Of a stretch of 64,000 nt of DNA, positions 44,701 to 54,639 are shown in pieces. The notes below the pieces were generated by a model, which searched no databases, had not been told where the DNA came from, and saw nothing but the letters and a program-made list of their open reading frames with translations. Numbering within the stretch: the first letter of the stretch is position 1; every line of letters begins with the position of its first letter. Origin of the DNA: Flavobacterium cerinum (GTDB lineage: Bacteria; Bacteroidota; Bacteroidia; Flavobacteriales; Flavobacteriaceae); assembly GCF_024496085.1 (NCBI RefSeq), contig NZ_CP101751.1, positions 1,178,001-1,242,000 of the forward strand, read 5' to 3'. The translations under genes were made by a program, and so were the position numbers.

Positions 44701-47550
44701 TTAGTGAGCTTGAAGCCAGTCTTTTCCGTGACCGAGCTCCACTTCTAATGGCACATCCAGCTTAAAAGCCTGCTCCATTTCGTATTTCACCATCGGTTGA
44801 ATTTTTTCCAACTCGCTGTTGTGAACATCAAAAACAAGCTCATCGTGTACCTGTAGTAACATTTTACTTTTCCAGTTTTCGGATAACATACGTTTATGAA
44901 TATTAATCATTGCAATTTTAATGATGTCGGCAGCACTTCCCTGAATAGGAGCGTTAACCGCATTTCGTTCTGCTGCACCTCGTACTACTGCATTAGCCGA
45001 ATTGATATCTTTCAGATAACGACGGCGCCCCAAAACGGTTTGTACATAACCGTGTTCGCGTGCAAATTCCATCTGTTCCTGAATATAGGCTTTTAATCGC
45101 GGATAAGTCTGATAGTAGGTGTCGATTAATTCTTTACTCTCTGATCGGCTTAACGAGGTCTGATTGCTCAACCCGAAAGCAGAAACCCCGTAAATGATTC
45201 CGAAGTTTACTGTTTTAGCATGGCTACGTTGTTCGCGGGTTACGGCTTCCAACGGAACATTAAATACTTTGGCTGCTGTAGAAGCGTGAATGTCTTCGTT
45301 ATTCTGGAATGACTTAATCATATTCGGTTCACCGCTTAATGCTGCAATGATACGAAGTTCAATCTGAGAGTAATCGGCAGAAAGTAACGTGTAGTTTTCA
45401 TCACGGGCGATAAAGGCTTTACGAATCTGACGTCCTCTTTCGGTACGAATCGGAATATTTTGCAGGTTCGGATTATTGGAACTCAATCGGCCGGTAGCGG
45501 CTACTGTTTGCATATAATCCGTGTGAACCCGTTGTGTTACTTTATCAACCTGAGTCGGTAAGGCATCGATATACGTGTTTTTTAACTTAACCAACTGACG
45601 CCAGTCCAAAATGCTTTGTACAATTTCATGCTCGTTGGCCAGATAGCTTAACACTTCTTCACCGGTAGCATATTGTCCGGTTTTTGTCTTTTTTTGTTTT
45701 GCTCCTCCGATTTTTAATTTCTCAAAAAGGATGTCTCCTAATTGTTTCGGTGAGGCAAGATTGAATTTTTCTCCTGCAATTTCGTAAATTTTGTCTTCAA
45801 AAGTTTTGATCTCGCTGTCCATATCTTTGGATAACGATTTCAGAAAATCAACATCTAAACGAATGCCTTCCCGTTCCATATCGGCCAAAACCGTTACTAA
45901 TGGGATCTCGATATCTTCAAATAATTTTTTGGTACCGGTATTGTCCAGTTTTTGGGAGAATAATTCCTTTAATTGTAGCGTTATGTCTGCATCTTCAACA
46001 GCATATTCTTTGATGTCTTCCAAAGCAACATCCCGCATTGACTTCTGGTTTTTTCCTTTTTTACCGATTAAGGTTTCAATCGGTTTAGGTGAATATTTTA
46101 AGTAGGTTTCCGACAAAACATCCATATTGTGACGCATATCCGGATTGATCAGGTAATGCGCAATCATCGTATCAAAAAGTTTACCTTTTACCGTGATTCC
46201 GTAATTAGCCAGTACTTTCAGGTCGTATTTCAGGTTTTGCCCGATCTTCAGGATGGTTTCATTTTGAAAGAAAGGAAGGAGTTTTTCAAGTAAAACTTTG
46301 GCTTCTTCCTGACTTTCCGGAAACGGAACATAAAACCCTTTTCCTTTTTCAAATGAAAACGCAATTCCAACCAGTTCCGCATGCAATGCATCCAGTCCGG
46401 TCGTTTCGGTGTCAAAACAAACTTCCTGTTGTTGAAGCAGGTTTTGCACTAATAATCGGATTCCAAGATCACCCTGTACGATCTGATAGTTATGTGCTGT
46501 ATTTTCTAAAGTGTCATAAAAACCGTTATGTGTGGCGGTTTCTGATTGTGCTTCTTCTCCGAAAAGCGAAAACTGGTCCTCGTTTTTGGCAGTTTTTCGG
46601 GTTTTGGAAACTGTTGAAGCAGAAGGTTCAAGGTTATTGGTGTTGATTTCGTCAAATTCGGCTCCGCCGGAGAAAAGTTTATCGAACTGCTCTTTCATTC
46701 TACGGAATTCCAATTCCTGGAAGATGGCTTCCGTCTTCTCAACATCCGGTCGGGATAATTCAAAGTCTTTTGCATCAAACTGTACCGGACAATCCAATAA
46801 TATAGTGGCCAGCGTTTTGGATAAAAGTCCCTTTTCGACATTCGCCTCAATGTTTTCTTTCATTTTTCCTTTTAGCTCGTGTGTGTTGGCTAAAAGGTTT
46901 TCCATCGAACCGTATTCTTTTAATAATTTTTTTGCCGTCTTTTCACCTACACCCGGTAGTCCCGGGATATTATCGACAGCATCTCCCATCATTCCCAAAA
47001 AGTCGATAACCTGTTCCGGACGTTCGATTTCGAATTTTTCCAAAACCTGCGGTACGCCCCAGATTTCAATATCATTTCCCATACGTGCCGGACGATACAT
47101 AAAAATATTATCGGATACCAATTGCGCAAAATCCTTATCCGGAGTTACCATATAAACGGTATATCCTTCTTTTTCGGCCTGTTTGGCCAAAGTCCCGATA
47201 AGATCATCGGCTTCATAACCGGGTAATTCCATAATCGGAATATGCATGGCTCTCAGAATTTCCTGAATATAAGGAACGGCAATTTTTATAGCTTCCGGTG
47301 TTTCATCGCGATTGGCTTTGTATTCCGGGTATAACTGGTTTCTGAGATCACTGCCGCCTTTATCGAAAGCAACAGCCAGATAACCGGGTTTTTCTCTTTT
47401 AATAACATCCATCAGGGAATTCATAAAACCCATTACTGCGGAAGTATCTAATCCTTTGGAATTGATTCGGGGGTTTTTAATAAATGCATAATACCCGCGA
47501 AAAATCAATGCATAGGCATCAAGGAGAAAAAGGCGTTTTTGTTGTGACAT
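44701..47550 (-). CDS. polA: DNA polymerase I
   Basis: 949 residues with all three domains: 5' nuclease (about 1-290, GYEADDLIG and DAVDNIPGLPGVGEKTA), 3'-5' proofreading exonuclease with intact acidic residues (CFDTETTGLD), and polymerase with motif A DYSQIELRI, motif B RSHAKTVNFGIIYG and motif C QVHDEL. A longer linker at about 295-350 separates the first two. It fills gaps after Okazaki primer removal and repair. It is monocistronic between the cluster and the two-component system. Confidence 0.98.
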   Translation of the reverse strand: MSQQKRLFLLDAYALIFRGYYAFIKNPRINSKGLDTSAVMGFMNSLMDVIKREKPGYLAVAFDKGGSDLRNQLYPEYKANRDETPEAIKIAVPYIQEILRAMHIPIMELPGYEADDLIGTLAKQAEKEGYTVYMVTPDKDFAQLVSDNIFMYRPARMGNDIEIWGVPQVLEKFEIERPEQVIDFLGMMGDAVDNIPGLPGVGEKTAKKLLKEYGSMENLLANTHELKGKMKENIEANVEKGLLSKTLATILLDCPVQFDAKDFELSRPDVEKTEAIFQELEFRRMKEQFDKLFSGGAEFDEINTNNLEPSASTVSKTRKTAKNEDQFSLFGEEAQSETATHNGFYDTLENTAHNYQIVQGDLGIRLLVQNLLQQQEVCFDTETTGLDALHAELVGIAFSFEKGKGFYVPFPESQEEAKVLLEKLLPFFQNETILKIGQNLKYDLKVLANYGITVKGKLFDTMIAHYLINPDMRHNMDVLSETYLKYSPKPIETLIGKKGKNQKSMRDVALEDIKEYAVEDADITLQLKELFSQKLDNTGTKKLFEDIEIPLVTVLADMEREGIRLDVDFLKSLSKDMDSEIKTFEDKIYEIAGEKFNLASPKQLGDILFEKLKIGGAKQKKTKTGQYATGEEVLSYLANEHEIVQSILDWRQLVKLKNTYIDALPTQVDKVTQRVHTDYMQTVAATGRLSSNNPNLQNIPIRTERGRQIRKAFIARDENYTLLSADYSQIELRIIAALSGEPNMIKSFQNNEDIHASTAAKVFNVPLEAVTREQRSHAKTVNFGIIYGVSAFGLSNQTSLSRSESKELIDTYYQTYPRLKAYIQEQMEFAREHGYVQTVLGRRRYLKDINSANAVVRGAAERNAVNAPIQGSAADIIKIAMINIHKRMLSENWKSKMLLQVHDELVFDVHNSELEKIQPMVKYEMEQAFKLDVPLEVELGHGKDWLQAH

Positions 47551-47685
47551 GATATCTGATATTTGAATGTAAAAATAAGGAATCCGATATTGATACGACT
47601 TAAATTCGGACGGAAAATTATGCTCCGTTACGTCGGATGATTGTGTTTATTCTGTAAATTTAGTTGATTTTTATCCGGTTACGCT

Positions 47686-48360
47686 ATGAATATTATTATC
47701 GTTGAGGATCATGACGAATTGGCCCGGGAAATGGAAACGTTCCTTTCCGGCTCGGGTTATCGATGTAAAGTGAAAAGAAGTTGCCGGGAAACTTTGGAAG
47801 AAATCGACCGGAATACATACGATTTGATGTTGCTGGATCTCGGATTACCGGATGGTGACGGACTGGATTTGTTAAATGCCGTTCGGAGAGAACAAAATAA
47901 AATGGGCGTAATTGTTATAACGGCAAGAGGGGAACTGGACGACCGGATCAACGGATTTCAACTGGGAGCCGACGATTATCTGACAAAACCTTTTGCCTTA
48001 ACGGAATTGGGAGCCCGGATTTTTGCCGTGATTCGAAGGATGCATGGTTTTGTTGTGAATGAACTCCGAATTCATGGTTTTACGATTCAGTTGCAGGACT
48101 ATAAAGTGACGTATGGTGACAAAGCGGTCGGACTTACCAAAAAGGAGTTTGATGTTTTTCAGTATTTGGTTCTTAATAAAAATAGGGTGGTGACCCGTTT
48201 ACAATTAACTGAACATATATGGGGTGATGTTCTGGAATTAAATTCCGATTCTAATTTTATAGATGTACATGTTCGTAACCTGAGAAAAAAACTGGAACTG
48301 CATGAAAAACTGGATTGGTTTGAAACGGTTCGGAATGTCGGTTATCGTATAAACGAATAA
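47686..48360 (+). CDS. OmpR-family response regulator
   Basis: 224 residues. Receiver domain with phosphoacceptor D51 (DLMLLDLGLPDGDG), the acidic pair E7/D8, T79 and K101 (YLTKPF). The winged-helix DNA-binding domain (about 128-224) ends in HVRNLRKKLELHEKLDWFETV with VGYRI. It is followed after 3 bases by its partner kinase. It probably controls the small secreted protein gene downstream, whose promoter carries an 11-bp-spaced direct repeat suited to tandem OmpR-type binding. Confidence 0.95.
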   Translation: MNIIIVEDHDELAREMETFLSGSGYRCKVKRSCRETLEEIDRNTYDLMLLDLGLPDGDGLDLLNAVRREQNKMGVIVITARGELDDRINGFQLGADDYLTKPFALTELGARIFAVIRRMHGFVVNELRIHGFTIQLQDYKVTYGDKAVGLTKKEFDVFQYLVLNKNRVVTRLQLTEHIWGDVLELNSDSNFIDVHVRNLRKKLELHEKLDWFETVRNVGYRINE

Positions 48361-48363
48361 GAG

Positions 48364-49695
48364 ATGAAATTCAAACATCAGGTTGCCGTTTTTAGTATTC
48401 TTACCCGAATTGTATTGATCGTGGTACTTTGGTTTGTATTACCTGTATTGGTCGAAAAAGTTGTTTTTCGGCATATTACTACCAGCTTGTTGGAAAAGCG
48501 GGAAAAATTTATCCGTCATCTCGATAAGGATGAGATCAATGAATTTCTGTCGAATAATGATTTGGACGATACCTACGCCAGTTTCTCGAAATTGCACAGT
48601 GAATTTTTACAGTTATCAAGGCTGCCGGACGATAAAGTAACGGAGTTTAAAACCGTTTTTGTGACGGAGCCCAGAATTATTGAGGACGAAGAAAACGAAT
48701 ACCGGATTTTACAGTACTCTTTTAAATATGAAGGAAAATCCTATTTGTTAGAAATCGGGAATAATCTGGCGCAGGTTAAGGATTTGTATTTTGTGATCCG
48801 TTTTTTTACCGTTGCCGTTTTGATCGGTTTGATACTATTGACTTTTTTGTTGGAAGCTTTTTATATTGATTATCTGCTTCGCCCGTTCTATAAAATAATT
48901 GACCGTAAGATACGACACATTGATGATCCGGAAACGTATAATAACGATACGATAAAGACCCATTCGGACGATTTTAAAGAATTGGATCAGGCATTGGATC
49001 AGATGATGGACAGAATGCTGGATGTGTTGCAAAAAGAAAAACAGTTTATCGCTAATGTATCACATGAACTATTAACGCCGATTGCGATTTTGAGAAGTCG
49101 GTTTGAGAATCTGTTGCAAAATGAATCGATTGACAATGACGGATTGGAAAAGATTGTCAGTTCACTAAAAACACTCGATAATCTGAAAAAGATTATCAAT
49201 AATTTACTGTTGATTTCAAAAGTCGAAAACCATAAGTTTCAGGCTGATGAAACGATCGTGTTACAGGAATTACTAAATGAGTTGTTGGGGGAACTGGACG
49301 ATAGAATTAAAGATAAAGAAATCACGGTTATATCAGAACTGAAACAGCAATACATTTTTAAAGGAAACCGAACACTGATGCATATTTTATTGTTTAATTT
49401 ATTGGTGAATGCCTTAAAGTATAACAAAGAAGGCGGAAGCATCATTTTTACAGACGGATTCGAAGAAGGAAAATATTGGTTGGCCGTAACTGATACCGGA
49501 AAAGGTATTCCGGCAGATATGACAGCTACACTCTTCGATCGTTTTACACGAATCAATTTACAGGTCGAAGGGCAAGGACTAGGTTTGGCTATTGCTAATA
49601 GTATTGCGCGCTTTCACAATTGTAATATTACAGTTCGTTCTGTTGAAAATGCCGGAAGTACTTTTACAGTTCATTTTAAATTGCCGGAAAAGTGA
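48364..49695 (+). CDS. Sensor histidine kinase
   Basis: 443 residues: first membrane helix at about 11-30, a periplasmic sensor region to about 140, a second helix at about 145-168, a HAMP-like stretch, and HisKA with H234 in FIANVSHELLTPIAI. HATPase has NLLVNALKYN, DTGKGIP and GQGLGLAIANSI. Partner of the response regulator immediately upstream. The ligand is unknown; the adjacent target gene encodes a secreted basic, His-containing peptide, so metal or envelope stress is possible. Confidence 0.95.
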   Translation: MKFKHQVAVFSILTRIVLIVVLWFVLPVLVEKVVFRHITTSLLEKREKFIRHLDKDEINEFLSNNDLDDTYASFSKLHSEFLQLSRLPDDKVTEFKTVFVTEPRIIEDEENEYRILQYSFKYEGKSYLLEIGNNLAQVKDLYFVIRFFTVAVLIGLILLTFLLEAFYIDYLLRPFYKIIDRKIRHIDDPETYNNDTIKTHSDDFKELDQALDQMMDRMLDVLQKEKQFIANVSHELLTPIAILRSRFENLLQNESIDNDGLEKIVSSLKTLDNLKKIINNLLLISKVENHKFQADETIVLQELLNELLGELDDRIKDKEITVISELKQQYIFKGNRTLMHILLFNLLVNALKYNKEGGSIIFTDGFEEGKYWLAVTDTGKGIPADMTATLFDRFTRINLQVEGQGLGLAIANSIARFHNCNITVRSVENAGSTFTVHFKLPEK

Positions 49696-49726
49696 ATTAA
49701 ATGTTAAAAAAAGAAAAAGGGCTAAA

Positions 49727-49747
49727 TCTTCATTTTGTCTTCATTTT
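49727..49747 (+). promoter_or_regulatory. 11-bp-period direct repeat, candidate response-regulator operator
   Basis: TCTTCATTTT occurs twice (49727-49736 and 49738-49747), one helical turn apart, overlapping the -33 element of the small-protein promoter. Direct repeats with this spacing are the usual binding pattern of dimeric OmpR-family regulators, and such a regulator is encoded two genes upstream. Confidence 0.65.
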
Positions 49748-49762
49748 CAGAGAATAACTTTG
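49735..49762 (+). promoter_or_regulatory. Promoter of small secreted basic protein
   Basis: TTG (49735-49737), a 17-base spacer, then TAACTTTG (49755-49762). A full consensus match, 32 bases before the ATG. Confidence 0.85.
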
Positions 49763-49794
49763 ACTCATAAATTAATCATTAAAACTTTGAAATC

Positions 49795-49980
49795 ATGAAA
49801 AAATTAATGTTAGTTGCTGTGATGGTAGTGTCTACAGCAATGGCTTTCGCTCAAACAGAACCTGCAAAAACTGTTAAAACAAAAAAACATGAACATCATG
49901 CTAAAACAGAGGTAAAAGCAGAAGCAAAAAAAGGGGATGCCAAAATGGACAACCAAAAAATGAAAACCGAAAAAAAATAG
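49795..49980 (+). CDS. Small secreted Lys/His-rich protein
   Basis: 61 residues: signal peptide MKKLMLVAVMVVSTAMAFAQ, mature chain about 41 residues, almost all Lys, Glu, Ala, Thr, with KKHEHHAK and several Met. No known domain. Low-complexity, probably disordered, with possible metal or anionic-polymer binding through its His/Met/Lys residues (inference). It has its own consensus promoter with a direct-repeat operator and its own terminator, so it is a deliberate, regulated product of the adjacent two-component system rather than an ORF artefact. Confidence 0.8.
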   Translation: MKKLMLVAVMVVSTAMAFAQTEPAKTVKTKKHEHHAKTEVKAEAKKGDAKMDNQKMKTEKK

Positions 49981-49992
49981 TTGAAAAATAAC

Positions 49993-50022
49993 AAGAGGCC
50001 GGTGATCTACCGGCCTCTTTTA
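49993..50022 (+). terminator. Intrinsic terminator after small secreted protein
   Basis: Perfect 11-bp stem AAGAGGCCGGT / ACCGGCCTCTT, loop GATCT, then TTTATTT. Confidence 0.93.
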
Positions 50023-50043
50023 TTTCAGATGTTTCCTTACACC

Positions 50044-52644
50044 TTATTGTTTTACGATTTTTTGAGAGTAAGTTTCTCCGTTTTCGCTTTGTATTTGTAT
50101 AATATAAATACCGTTAGCCATATTACTCATGTCGATTGTATTCGATTGAGTTGTTATTACTTGTTGACCTAATGCATTAAATAATTTTACTTTGATATCC
50201 GTTTGTTCTATTGCAATATTTACTATTGAACGTGTCGGATTCGGATAAACGTTGAATTTTGATTTCTGATTGTTATTTAAGCTTAATGTTGTACCAACTT
50301 TCATACAACGAACAGAAGCACCTTGTCCGCGTGGTCCTCCGGCAGAAGGATTGGTTATCGCATTACTGAAATAAAAGTTTTTTGCTCCGCTGGAACTCGT
50401 AGTACGGCTCCAGTAATAACCACGTTGTCCGGTAAAGTTAAAGCTTCCGGTAGTATCTCTGTTTCCGCCTACGGTTAATTTCAGATTACTGTCGAATGCT
50501 TTTGCCGGTGATGTAATCAATTCTTTCTCTACGATTGATTCCCAATCGGTCTGACTCGGCATTTTCCATCCTTCTCCTAAAGCACGACATGGATCACAAC
50601 CATCTGTACTGGTTACCTCTGCGGGTGTAGCAGTACTCCAGGTATCGGTTAATTGATTTCCGTTCCACCATGCAGGAGTAGAAACATAATAATTCGGATT
50701 TCCGGCACCAATACCGGTTGGATTATTGTTTACCGGTGAAGTCGCTGTGGTTGAAGTACGTAACTGATGTCCGTCATCCCAACGTCCCCACTGGAATAAA
50801 TCACCAAATGCGGTTTGATCGGTTGATGAGGTTGCAATAGCAGCACTACCTAAGTTTTGCTGAATCCAGATATTTCTGTCGGCTCCTCTAACGGTAGTAT
50901 AAGTAACCGTTTGACCACGATACGTGAAAGTTACGCATCCTGTAGAACCGATAGCTTCTCCGGGTTCCTGATTGCATCCGCTGCTTGCTACGATTGTAAG
51001 AGAATAATCTTCTGTTTGACCGGCTCTTAAAGTCGTATCACAAGCATCATTAATACTGTTCGGCGCATTCGGATTGCTTAACGCTGCAACATTGGTATTC
51101 TTAATGATTCGCATTTTAGTTGCGCCGGCCGAGGCATTGGCCGGAATAGTGATATTGGCTGTAATTGTAGTTGCATTGGCCGGATTTGCAGGTGCTAATT
51201 GACCAATGTAGAAACTTTCTCCCGGATCATTAAAATTACCGTTTCGGTTTAAATCGATATATACCATTACATCACTAGGGAATGAACTGGATGGTCCTTT
51301 TACCGAAATCGGATAGGTTTGTCCTTGTGCTACTGTAGTGCTGATTGCAGTAAAATCTTCATAAACAGGCGTTGCTCCCGATTGAAACGGTGATGTATTA
51401 TTGATTGTTCCGAAAGTTACATTGGTAATCATGTTACTGTCGGCATTATATTGATAAGCCGGAATACAGTTTTGTACGGAATTATTTGTGTATAATAGGG
51501 CTGTAGCAACATCATTTTCCTTATAGCCCATAAGGAAGATATCGGTGTCACCATCATTGTCATAATCAAAAACAAGTGCACGGGACATCGTAACGGGTGT
51601 TAATAAATTTGAATTTTCAACATCAATTGAGAAACCACCCGTACCGTTGTTTCGGTATAGTAACGCTTTGTTATCACCATCGGCATTAGATCCTAACGAC
51701 AGGATATCCAGATGTCCGTCATTGTTGTAATCAACAAAACGAGAGCTGCCGTAATAAGTACCTATAAATTCAGCACCTGTTGGTATAAAATGAGCTGCCC
51801 CGTCATTTATATAAGCAGTAAGAACCGGTTCAAATGAGTCACTCATTCCGGATATTAATACATCCTGATGACCGTCACCATTGATGTCGGCTGTGTCAAT
51901 TGACGAAAAATAAACATTTTGTAAACCGCTGTTGTGTCCGATGAATTCACCGTTCCCTTGATTTAAATAAAATTTAGTTTCCGGAACATAAGCATTGGTG
52001 TATCCTGTTACTAAAATGTCCGGAAGACCATCAGAATTGGCATCAAAGACTTTTACAGCGCTAAAGTAAGTTCCGGCAAGCTGAGCTGAAGAAATAGTAA
52101 ATGTACCGGTATTGCCGGTTTGAAGGTAAATATTCGTCACTTTATCTCCGCTGTCCAACATTCCGTTAACCAGGATGTCCATATGACCATCCTTGTCAAA
52201 GTCGGCAATTTCAATAGCCCCGTAAATAGTAGGTTGGATATTGTCTACCGTAACTTTATTAAACGTATTGTTTCCGTTTCCGTAATAAATTTCGAAAACT
52301 TGTTCATCGGTATCGGTTCTGTTACCGGTAATAGCAAAATCAAGATGACCATCATTGTTCAGGTCTCCGGTTCCTATAGCGGAGTACATGATCTGAGTAA
52401 ATGGAGTTGAGTTGACTTGTGTGTATATTCCGTCTTGAATTTGGTACAAAGCGGTATGACCGTCATAGCCCGGTAGTGCACCGGACACCAGAATTTCTTT
52501 CTTTCCATCGCCATTAAAGTCGGCTGCGACACAATCACCATAAAAAGCCCCGGTAAAAACGGAGTTACTTGGCGTAAGTAATTGTGCATTACAGTCTACC
52601 TGTGCTATAGAAAACAGAGTAAATAGTAAGTATATTTTCTTCAT
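50044..52644 (-). CDS. Type IX-secreted FG-GAP/VCBS repeat protein with Fib_succ and C-terminal sorting domain
   Basis: 866 residues. Signal peptide ending in NAQ. Seven tandem FG-GAP-like repeats (about 30-390), each with a calcium-type loop such as DFNGDGKKE, DLNNDGHLD or DINGDGHQD. A GEVED-like domain follows (GNFNDPGESFYIG). A Fibrobacter-succinogenes-type domain follows (about 590-780; WIQQNLGSAAI, WGRWDDGHQL, GYYWSRT, SVRCMK). The last about 75 residues are a type-A T9SS sorting domain (VYPNPTRSIVNI ... GIYIIQIQSENG ... KIVKQ). Predicted to be exported through the type IX system to the surface, likely an adhesin or glycan-binding protein. Confidence 0.92.
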   Translation of the reverse strand: MKKIYLLFTLFSIAQVDCNAQLLTPSNSVFTGAFYGDCVAADFNGDGKKEILVSGALPGYDGHTALYQIQDGIYTQVNSTPFTQIMYSAIGTGDLNNDGHLDFAITGNRTDTDEQVFEIYYGNGNNTFNKVTVDNIQPTIYGAIEIADFDKDGHMDILVNGMLDSGDKVTNIYLQTGNTGTFTISSAQLAGTYFSAVKVFDANSDGLPDILVTGYTNAYVPETKFYLNQGNGEFIGHNSGLQNVYFSSIDTADINGDGHQDVLISGMSDSFEPVLTAYINDGAAHFIPTGAEFIGTYYGSSRFVDYNNDGHLDILSLGSNADGDNKALLYRNNGTGGFSIDVENSNLLTPVTMSRALVFDYDNDGDTDIFLMGYKENDVATALLYTNNSVQNCIPAYQYNADSNMITNVTFGTINNTSPFQSGATPVYEDFTAISTTVAQGQTYPISVKGPSSSFPSDVMVYIDLNRNGNFNDPGESFYIGQLAPANPANATTITANITIPANASAGATKMRIIKNTNVAALSNPNAPNSINDACDTTLRAGQTEDYSLTIVASSGCNQEPGEAIGSTGCVTFTYRGQTVTYTTVRGADRNIWIQQNLGSAAIATSSTDQTAFGDLFQWGRWDDGHQLRTSTTATSPVNNNPTGIGAGNPNYYVSTPAWWNGNQLTDTWSTATPAEVTSTDGCDPCRALGEGWKMPSQTDWESIVEKELITSPAKAFDSNLKLTVGGNRDTTGSFNFTGQRGYYWSRTTSSSGAKNFYFSNAITNPSAGGPRGQGASVRCMKVGTTLSLNNNQKSKFNVYPNPTRSIVNIAIEQTDIKVKLFNALGQQVITTQSNTIDMSNMANGIYIIQIQSENGETYSQKIVKQ

Positions 52645-53081
52645 AATAGGTTTGAATAATTTATCAGCAAATATATTTATTTAGATTAAATAAAAATAAA
52701 TGATTGTTTTTTTTGAATTTATTTGAAGTTTTTAGGAGCTGATGTTTGTGAATGCTGAAAAAATTAACGGAGGAATTATGATTGAAAAAAAAATAGCGAT
52801 AATAATTTTAGAATGTTGAGATGCTTTGTTTAAAAATAACAACTATGGTATTTAGTGTTATTTTTTAAAGTGTCTGCGTTTTTTGATGGTGTAATAAGCA
52901 CTGTAATAAGTGACTGCGTTTTTTGATAATTTATCGTAAGTGTTTAAGTTTTAAGAATAATTATTTTTTAATGTTAAATCTGTGTTTTTTTATATGTTAA
53001 AGTGGGTTTTTGGTGTTGTTTTTTAGGTGTGCTTGTATTAAATTCAGTTGCAATAAACAACTATCCCAAATTTATCTAGAC
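52645..53081. other. 437-bp gene-free spacer with a 40-bp-spaced direct repeat
   Basis: Very AT-rich divergent spacer between two surface-protein genes. The notable content is a pair of near-identical 18-mers, GTGTCTGCGTTTTTTGAT (52870-52887) and GTGACTGCGTTTTTTGAT (52910-52927). They lie exactly 40 bases apart with two TGTAATAAG-like copies between them. No clean TAnnTTTG promoter or RNA gene was found. Confidence 0.6.
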
Positions 53082-54563
53082 ATGAAAAGAATAACTATTA
53101 CATTCTTTAGAAGTTTCCTGTTTCTTATATTATGCTTGAATGCGACTTTAAGTAATGCTCAGGTAGGAATAGGAACCACTACGCCAAATGCAAGCTCGCT
53201 TTTGGATTTGACCTCTACTTCAAAAGGGCTTTTAACGCCCAGGATGACAACGGCTCAAAGAACTGCTATAACAACTCCTGCAAATGGATTATTGGTGTAT
53301 GATACGGATAATAAAGCCTACTATTATTATGACTTACCAACAACGACCTGGATTAAAATGCTGAGTGATACAGACCGAAGGCTAAATTTTAAAAGAATTA
53401 AATCGACAGATGTGCTGGCGACTGTTCTGGCAGATGAAGCTACTGCCGGCGGTGGAACTACCTATAAGCTAAATGCCAATACACTGTATGAAATTAATGG
53501 TGTGATCACATTGGATAAACCAATCGAACTGAACGGAGCTTATTTGGCCGGTTTGGATACAAATGATGACAGGATTGTCCGTACGGGAACGATGTTTACC
53601 GGCGCTACAGGCGGGAGTATACGGAACTTGACACTGTCGGCAACAGTAAGAGTTTTTGATCTGAACGGAACAACAAGTCAGAATCTGGTTTTTCGTGATT
53701 GTGTGGTTGTAAGCTCCGGAGCTGTGGGTGATATTAAAAATTTCGGTCTGGTATTTTTAAGTATTGTTCAGTTTGTTGGAAATACAACCGGGATTGCCTA
53801 TGAAAATATTAACCAGCTTTTAATTAGCAATGTGGGTTGGCATGATACCAATTCCGGAACCTTCGAGACTTTTAGAGGTACATTTAATATGTTACAGCGA
53901 GCAGGTGGCTTTAGCGTGGTAAATTCCGGAAAAACGGGAATCGATGTGTCATCTAATCCTACAATAACAGGTGATGCGCTTTTAAAAGATGTGGTGTTTT
54001 ATACAACAGGAACTGCAGGAACTTATGTAAAACGATATACAACGGGTAGTTATACCGGTTTTAATTTCGATAATCGATGGGTGGTGAACAGCTCCGGAAT
54101 TCCGGTGGAAGGTGATGCGGTTTCAACCGGAAATATTTTCTACGACAGAACATTGACACAATCGGCGACTCCTCTGCCATCAACAACAGGAGTGAAACTG
54201 GATATACCGAATACGGCGAATAATAATCTGTATCGCTTTACTTCGTCCAATAACAGGCTGATCTATCAGGGACGAAAATCAAGAATATTTACCGTAAATG
54301 CTGCTGTCTCGTTTGGTGATATTACAGGATCTACCAATACTACTTATGTCTTTTATATTATGAAAATTCCCGCAGCCGGAGGAACTTCTGCAGTAACCGC
54401 TTCGGAAACTTTTATCGATACCAATGCGGGTTATGTACAGTCTTTTCCGGTTCAGGGAACAGTGATGCTGGACAGTGGTGATTCGATAGAGATATGGGTA
54501 AAACGACTTAATGGAGGGAATCAACCTTTTACAGTAAAGTCGTTCAGTGTTTCAATCCGATAA
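53082..54563 (+). CDS. Secreted cell-surface protein of the GIGTTTP class
   Basis: The start at 53082 (MKRITITFFRSFLFL) gives a proper signal peptide ending LSNAQ; the longer ORF from 53010 adds unlikely residues. 493 residues. The mature N-terminus VGIGTTTPNASSLLDLTST and the following KGLLTPRMTTAQRTAI / GLLVYDTDN pattern is a widely shared leader module of Bacteroidota surface proteins. A beta-helix-like region (about 120-330) and a trailing beta domain follow. No T9SS tail is visible. Structural or adhesive role inferred. Confidence 0.78.
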   Translation: MKRITITFFRSFLFLILCLNATLSNAQVGIGTTTPNASSLLDLTSTSKGLLTPRMTTAQRTAITTPANGLLVYDTDNKAYYYYDLPTTTWIKMLSDTDRRLNFKRIKSTDVLATVLADEATAGGGTTYKLNANTLYEINGVITLDKPIELNGAYLAGLDTNDDRIVRTGTMFTGATGGSIRNLTLSATVRVFDLNGTTSQNLVFRDCVVVSSGAVGDIKNFGLVFLSIVQFVGNTTGIAYENINQLLISNVGWHDTNSGTFETFRGTFNMLQRAGGFSVVNSGKTGIDVSSNPTITGDALLKDVVFYTTGTAGTYVKRYTTGSYTGFNFDNRWVVNSSGIPVEGDAVSTGNIFYDRTLTQSATPLPSTTGVKLDIPNTANNNLYRFTSSNNRLIYQGRKSRIFTVNAAVSFGDITGSTNTTYVFYIMKIPAAGGTSAVTASETFIDTNAGYVQSFPVQGTVMLDSGDSIEIWVKRLNGGNQPFTVKSFSVSIR

Positions 54564-54639
54564 GCTATAGTTAAATTATTGCTAATGGAAATCCGTCGGT
54601 ATGTGCTTTCTTTGTTACTTTGTCTATTAATTTAATGCG

